A DNA stretch of 64,000 nucleotides. It comes from Chryseobacterium arachidis (GTDB lineage Bacteria; Bacteroidota; Bacteroidia; Flavobacteriales; Weeksellaceae). The notes under the pieces were generated by a model. It made no database searches. It had not been told where the DNA came from and saw nothing but the letters and a program-made list of their open reading frames with translations. The stretch lies in assembly GCF_900129245.1 (NCBI RefSeq), contig NZ_FQUT01000002.1, positions 434,001-498,000 of the forward strand. Reading direction: 5' to 3'. Each line of letters starts with the position of its first letter. Within the stretch, counting starts at the first letter, position 1. Below, piece by piece: positions 62,223 through 64,000 of the stretch. A program made the position numbers and the translations under genes.

Positions 62223-62804
62223 TTATTTCTGATACTGATAATGTCCTGTGATTGTAAATTTAAATAAACAGTCTTCGATAACCTGTCCCGCTCCAATGTT
62301 ATGTACAATTAAATATCTTTTTCCGTCCGCAGATTTTTTATTGACAACAATTCCGATGTGTGTTAAATTTCCGGGCAAAATCCATGTGACAATATCTCCC
62401 GGAACATACAGCTCAGGTTTTGTTTCAATAGATTTTGATTTTCCGAATCTGGTAAAGAAAACCTGAAGGTTGGGAACTCTGCGGTGATCGATATTGGTGT
62501 CCGGCTTTTTCAAACCCCAGTTTTTAGGATATTTTGAAAAATTTTTCGCCATATCTTCATGAACTTCCTTTTGCAGATCAATTCCTAATTTTCTGTACGC
62601 CCGGATCACAACATCCGTACAAACTCCTTTGTCAGACGGAACGTCTCCATTCGGATATTTTAAAGTGAAATAGGCCGGATCGTAAGTAACCTTATCTTTT
62701 GTAAGACTTACTGCCGCGTTAGAAAGTTTTTGGGCAAACTGATTTTGTGCTTTCGAAACAAAAACACATAACATAATAATAAGGACAGTGAAGTACTTTC
62801 TCAT
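62223..62804 (-). CDS. DUF1287 family exported protein
   Basis: 193 aa with signal peptide RKYFTVLIIMLCVFVSKAQ. The family pattern is VTYDPAYFTLKYPNGDVPSD, then KGVCTDVVIRAYRKLGIDLQ, DHRRVPNLQVFF and GDIVTWILPGNLTHIGIV. An NlpC/P60-like layout with Cys in GVCTD and His in THIGIV suggests a cell-wall hydrolase. It is 2 nt from the amidase gene, so the two probably act together on peptidoglycan. Confidence 0.85.
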   Translation of the reverse strand: MRKYFTVLIIMLCVFVSKAQNQFAQKLSNAAVSLTKDKVTYDPAYFTLKYPNGDVPSDKGVCTDVVIRAYRKLGIDLQKEVHEDMAKNFSKYPKNWGLKKPDTNIDHRRVPNLQVFFTRFGKSKSIETKPELYVPGDIVTWILPGNLTHIGIVVNKKSADGKRYLIVHNIGAGQVIEDCLFKFTITGHYQYQK

Positions 62805-62825
62805 TATTTTGGAAATTTAAAAGAA

Positions 62826-63734
62826 TTAGATCTGATTTTTAATTTCCGCCATCAATTCTTTTCCGCCGTTTTCAAGAACAGCTTTTGCGAATTTTTTTCC
62901 GAAATTTTCTTCTTCATTGTAGACAAAACTTTCATCTGTTGCGATGCAGTTTTTCCCGTCTAATGAACAAAGTGCCGCTTTGAAACGGATCTGATCGTCA
63001 AAGATTTCAGCGAAAGCTCCGATTGGTGCTGTACAGCCTCCTTCCAGCGTATTCAGGAAGTTTCTTTCCATTTCTACGCAGATCTGAGTAGGTTTATGAT
63101 TGATTGAACTTAAAATTTCGTTGATCTCTTTTTTGTCTGAATGTCCTGCAACAGCGATGACACCTTGCGAGGGAGCCGGAATTAAAAACGGCAACATTTC
63201 ATAATCAATGTCCATTTTCATTCTTTTGATTCCTGCCAAAGATAAAATTGTAGCATCAAAATCACCTTCTTCCAGCTTTTGAAGACGTGTCTGAATATTT
63301 CCGCGAATATCTGAAAATTCTGCATGCGGGAAATTTTTAAGCCAAAATGCTCTTCTTCTTAAACTGCTGGTCGCTAATTTAAGCTCGTGGAATTCTTTAT
63401 TTCTTGCCGATTCTTTTCTGATTAAAACATCCTGTGGAAAATCTCTTTCTAAGTAAGCAACAATTTCTAAATGCTCAGGAAGATTGGTCGGAACATCTTT
63501 TAAAGAATGCACAGCGATATCGATCTCGTCATTTAATAATGCGACATCAAGATCTCTCGTAAAAACTCCGGTGATTCCTAATGCGTAAAGCGGTTGAGTA
63601 AGATTTTTATCCCCTGAAGAGACGATAGGAACGATTTCCGTTAAATAATTGTTGTTTTGAAGGTGTCTCGCAACTTCTCGAGCCTGCCAAAGTGCCAATG
63701 CAGAATTTCTTGTTCCGATTCTAATGCTTTTCAT
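62826..63734 (-). CDS. hemC: Hydroxymethylbilane synthase
   Basis: 302 aa from MKSIRIGTRNSALALWQA (63734); a longer in-frame start at 63758 adds eight residues without conservation. Motifs: SSGDKNLTQPLYALGITGVFT, HSLKDVPTNLPE, the porphobilinogen-handling ATSSLRRRAF and the dipyrromethane-cofactor Cys in LEGGCTAPIGA. It polymerises four porphobilinogen units. Its start overlaps the end of hemA by 14 nt. Confidence 0.94.
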   Translation of the reverse strand: MKSIRIGTRNSALALWQAREVARHLQNNNYLTEIVPIVSSGDKNLTQPLYALGITGVFTRDLDVALLNDEIDIAVHSLKDVPTNLPEHLEIVAYLERDFPQDVLIRKESARNKEFHELKLATSSLRRRAFWLKNFPHAEFSDIRGNIQTRLQKLEEGDFDATILSLAGIKRMKMDIDYEMLPFLIPAPSQGVIAVAGHSDKKEINEILSSINHKPTQICVEMERNFLNTLEGGCTAPIGAFAEIFDDQIRFKAALCSLDGKNCIATDESFVYNEEENFGKKFAKAVLENGGKELMAEIKNQI

Positions 63735-64000
63735 TGAATTCGTTGTTTGGTTGTTCAACTAATATTTCGTGCATTAATTTACTAATTTCTTCGGCTTTTA
63801 ACGGATTATCGATGATATATTTTGCAAAACGGTTGGTAATTTTCTGGATCATTTTATCCGAAAGTTCCATATCCGTGATGTTTATGTATTTATTTTTTCT
63901 GTAAAAATTGTGCATTTCGTTGCGTTCCATATTTTTTAAAACCGCTTTGAAATGGTGAATGTTTGGTGCCAGCTTTCTTTTTTTCTCCCATTCATGAAAG
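63721..64000 (-). CDS. hemA: Glutamyl-tRNA reductase, C-terminal part (cut by window end)
   Basis: Only about 92 C-terminal residues are present and the frame is open to the window edge. The stretch FHEWEKKRKLAPNIHHFKAV followed by helices NFYRKNKYINITDMELSDKM and PLKAEEISKLMHEIL matches the dimerisation domain of HemA. The catalytic and NADPH domains lie outside. It makes glutamate-1-semialdehyde, the first haem precursor, and heads the hemA-hemC cluster with a 14-nt overlap. Confidence 0.75.
   Translation of the reverse strand, partial: FHEWEKKRKLAPNIHHFKAVLKNMERNEMHNFYRKNKYINITDMELSDKMIQKITNRFAKYIIDNPLKAEEISKLMHEILVEQPNNEFNEKH

Overview
The window is AT-rich, mostly chromosomal DNA from a Bacteroidota bacterium, most likely a Chryseobacterium-like member of the Weeksellaceae/Flavobacteriia. 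Three things point there: promoters with the Bacteroidota -7 box TAnnTTTG; housekeeping blocks typical of the group (bamD-rpoZ-coaBC-DUF4835/porD-recN, hemA-hemC...hemD-hemE, coaX, M1 peptidase, DUF5687 ABC exporter); and a double-glycine 'KLSRKE..INGG' peptide. No rRNA, tRNA or CRISPR array was recognised.

Layout. 1-2340: end of a serine hydrolase gene, a DUF1801/YdeI-like gene, and a umuC relic that has lost its 5' catalytic end. 2341-8532: a giant unknown protein (1223 aa) followed by a probable papain-fold effector and a lipoprotein that may be its immunity partner. 8623-11872: three consecutive tyrosine recombinases, a RIT (recombinase-in-trio) type element, then a putative structured small RNA. 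12229-18275: an inducible mutagenesis and repair cassette (DnaE-type polymerase, DinB-type Y-family polymerase, divergent LexA-like S24 repressor with twin operators, AlkB-like demethylase). 18276-19007: a 115-nt hairpin-forming inverted repeat and two small genes. 19060-29883: a tightly packed seven-gene operon (DNA methyltransferase, HerA-type ATPase, NurA-like nuclease, HNH-AAA fusion, HNH nuclease, Rossmann-domain protein, unknown), a candidate composite anti-phage system. 30503-42104: an M15 peptidase, a patatin phospholipase, a two-TM protein, a small acidic protein, a second giant protein (1367 aa), a nucleotidyltransferase-like protein, a papain-fold polymorphic toxin with a YrhB/Imm35-type immunity gene, a broken gene and a WYL-domain regulator. 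42159-64000: conserved housekeeping genes.

The most striking signal is regulatory. Five promoters (about 2651, 30441, 31033, 32550 and 41131) carry a 15-bp inverted repeat, consensus CGWCAAGTTTTGTCG. In each, the repeat starts exactly 26 nt before a TAnnTTTG -7 box. They drive one giant gene, the M15 peptidase, the patatin, the small acidic gene and the WYL regulator itself. This reads as a WYL-repressor regulon, split by the recombinase/repair/defence block, that co-expresses giant proteins with cell-wall- and membrane-attacking enzymes. Toxin and immunity genes lie directly downstream of each giant gene. The function of the giant proteins is unknown to me.
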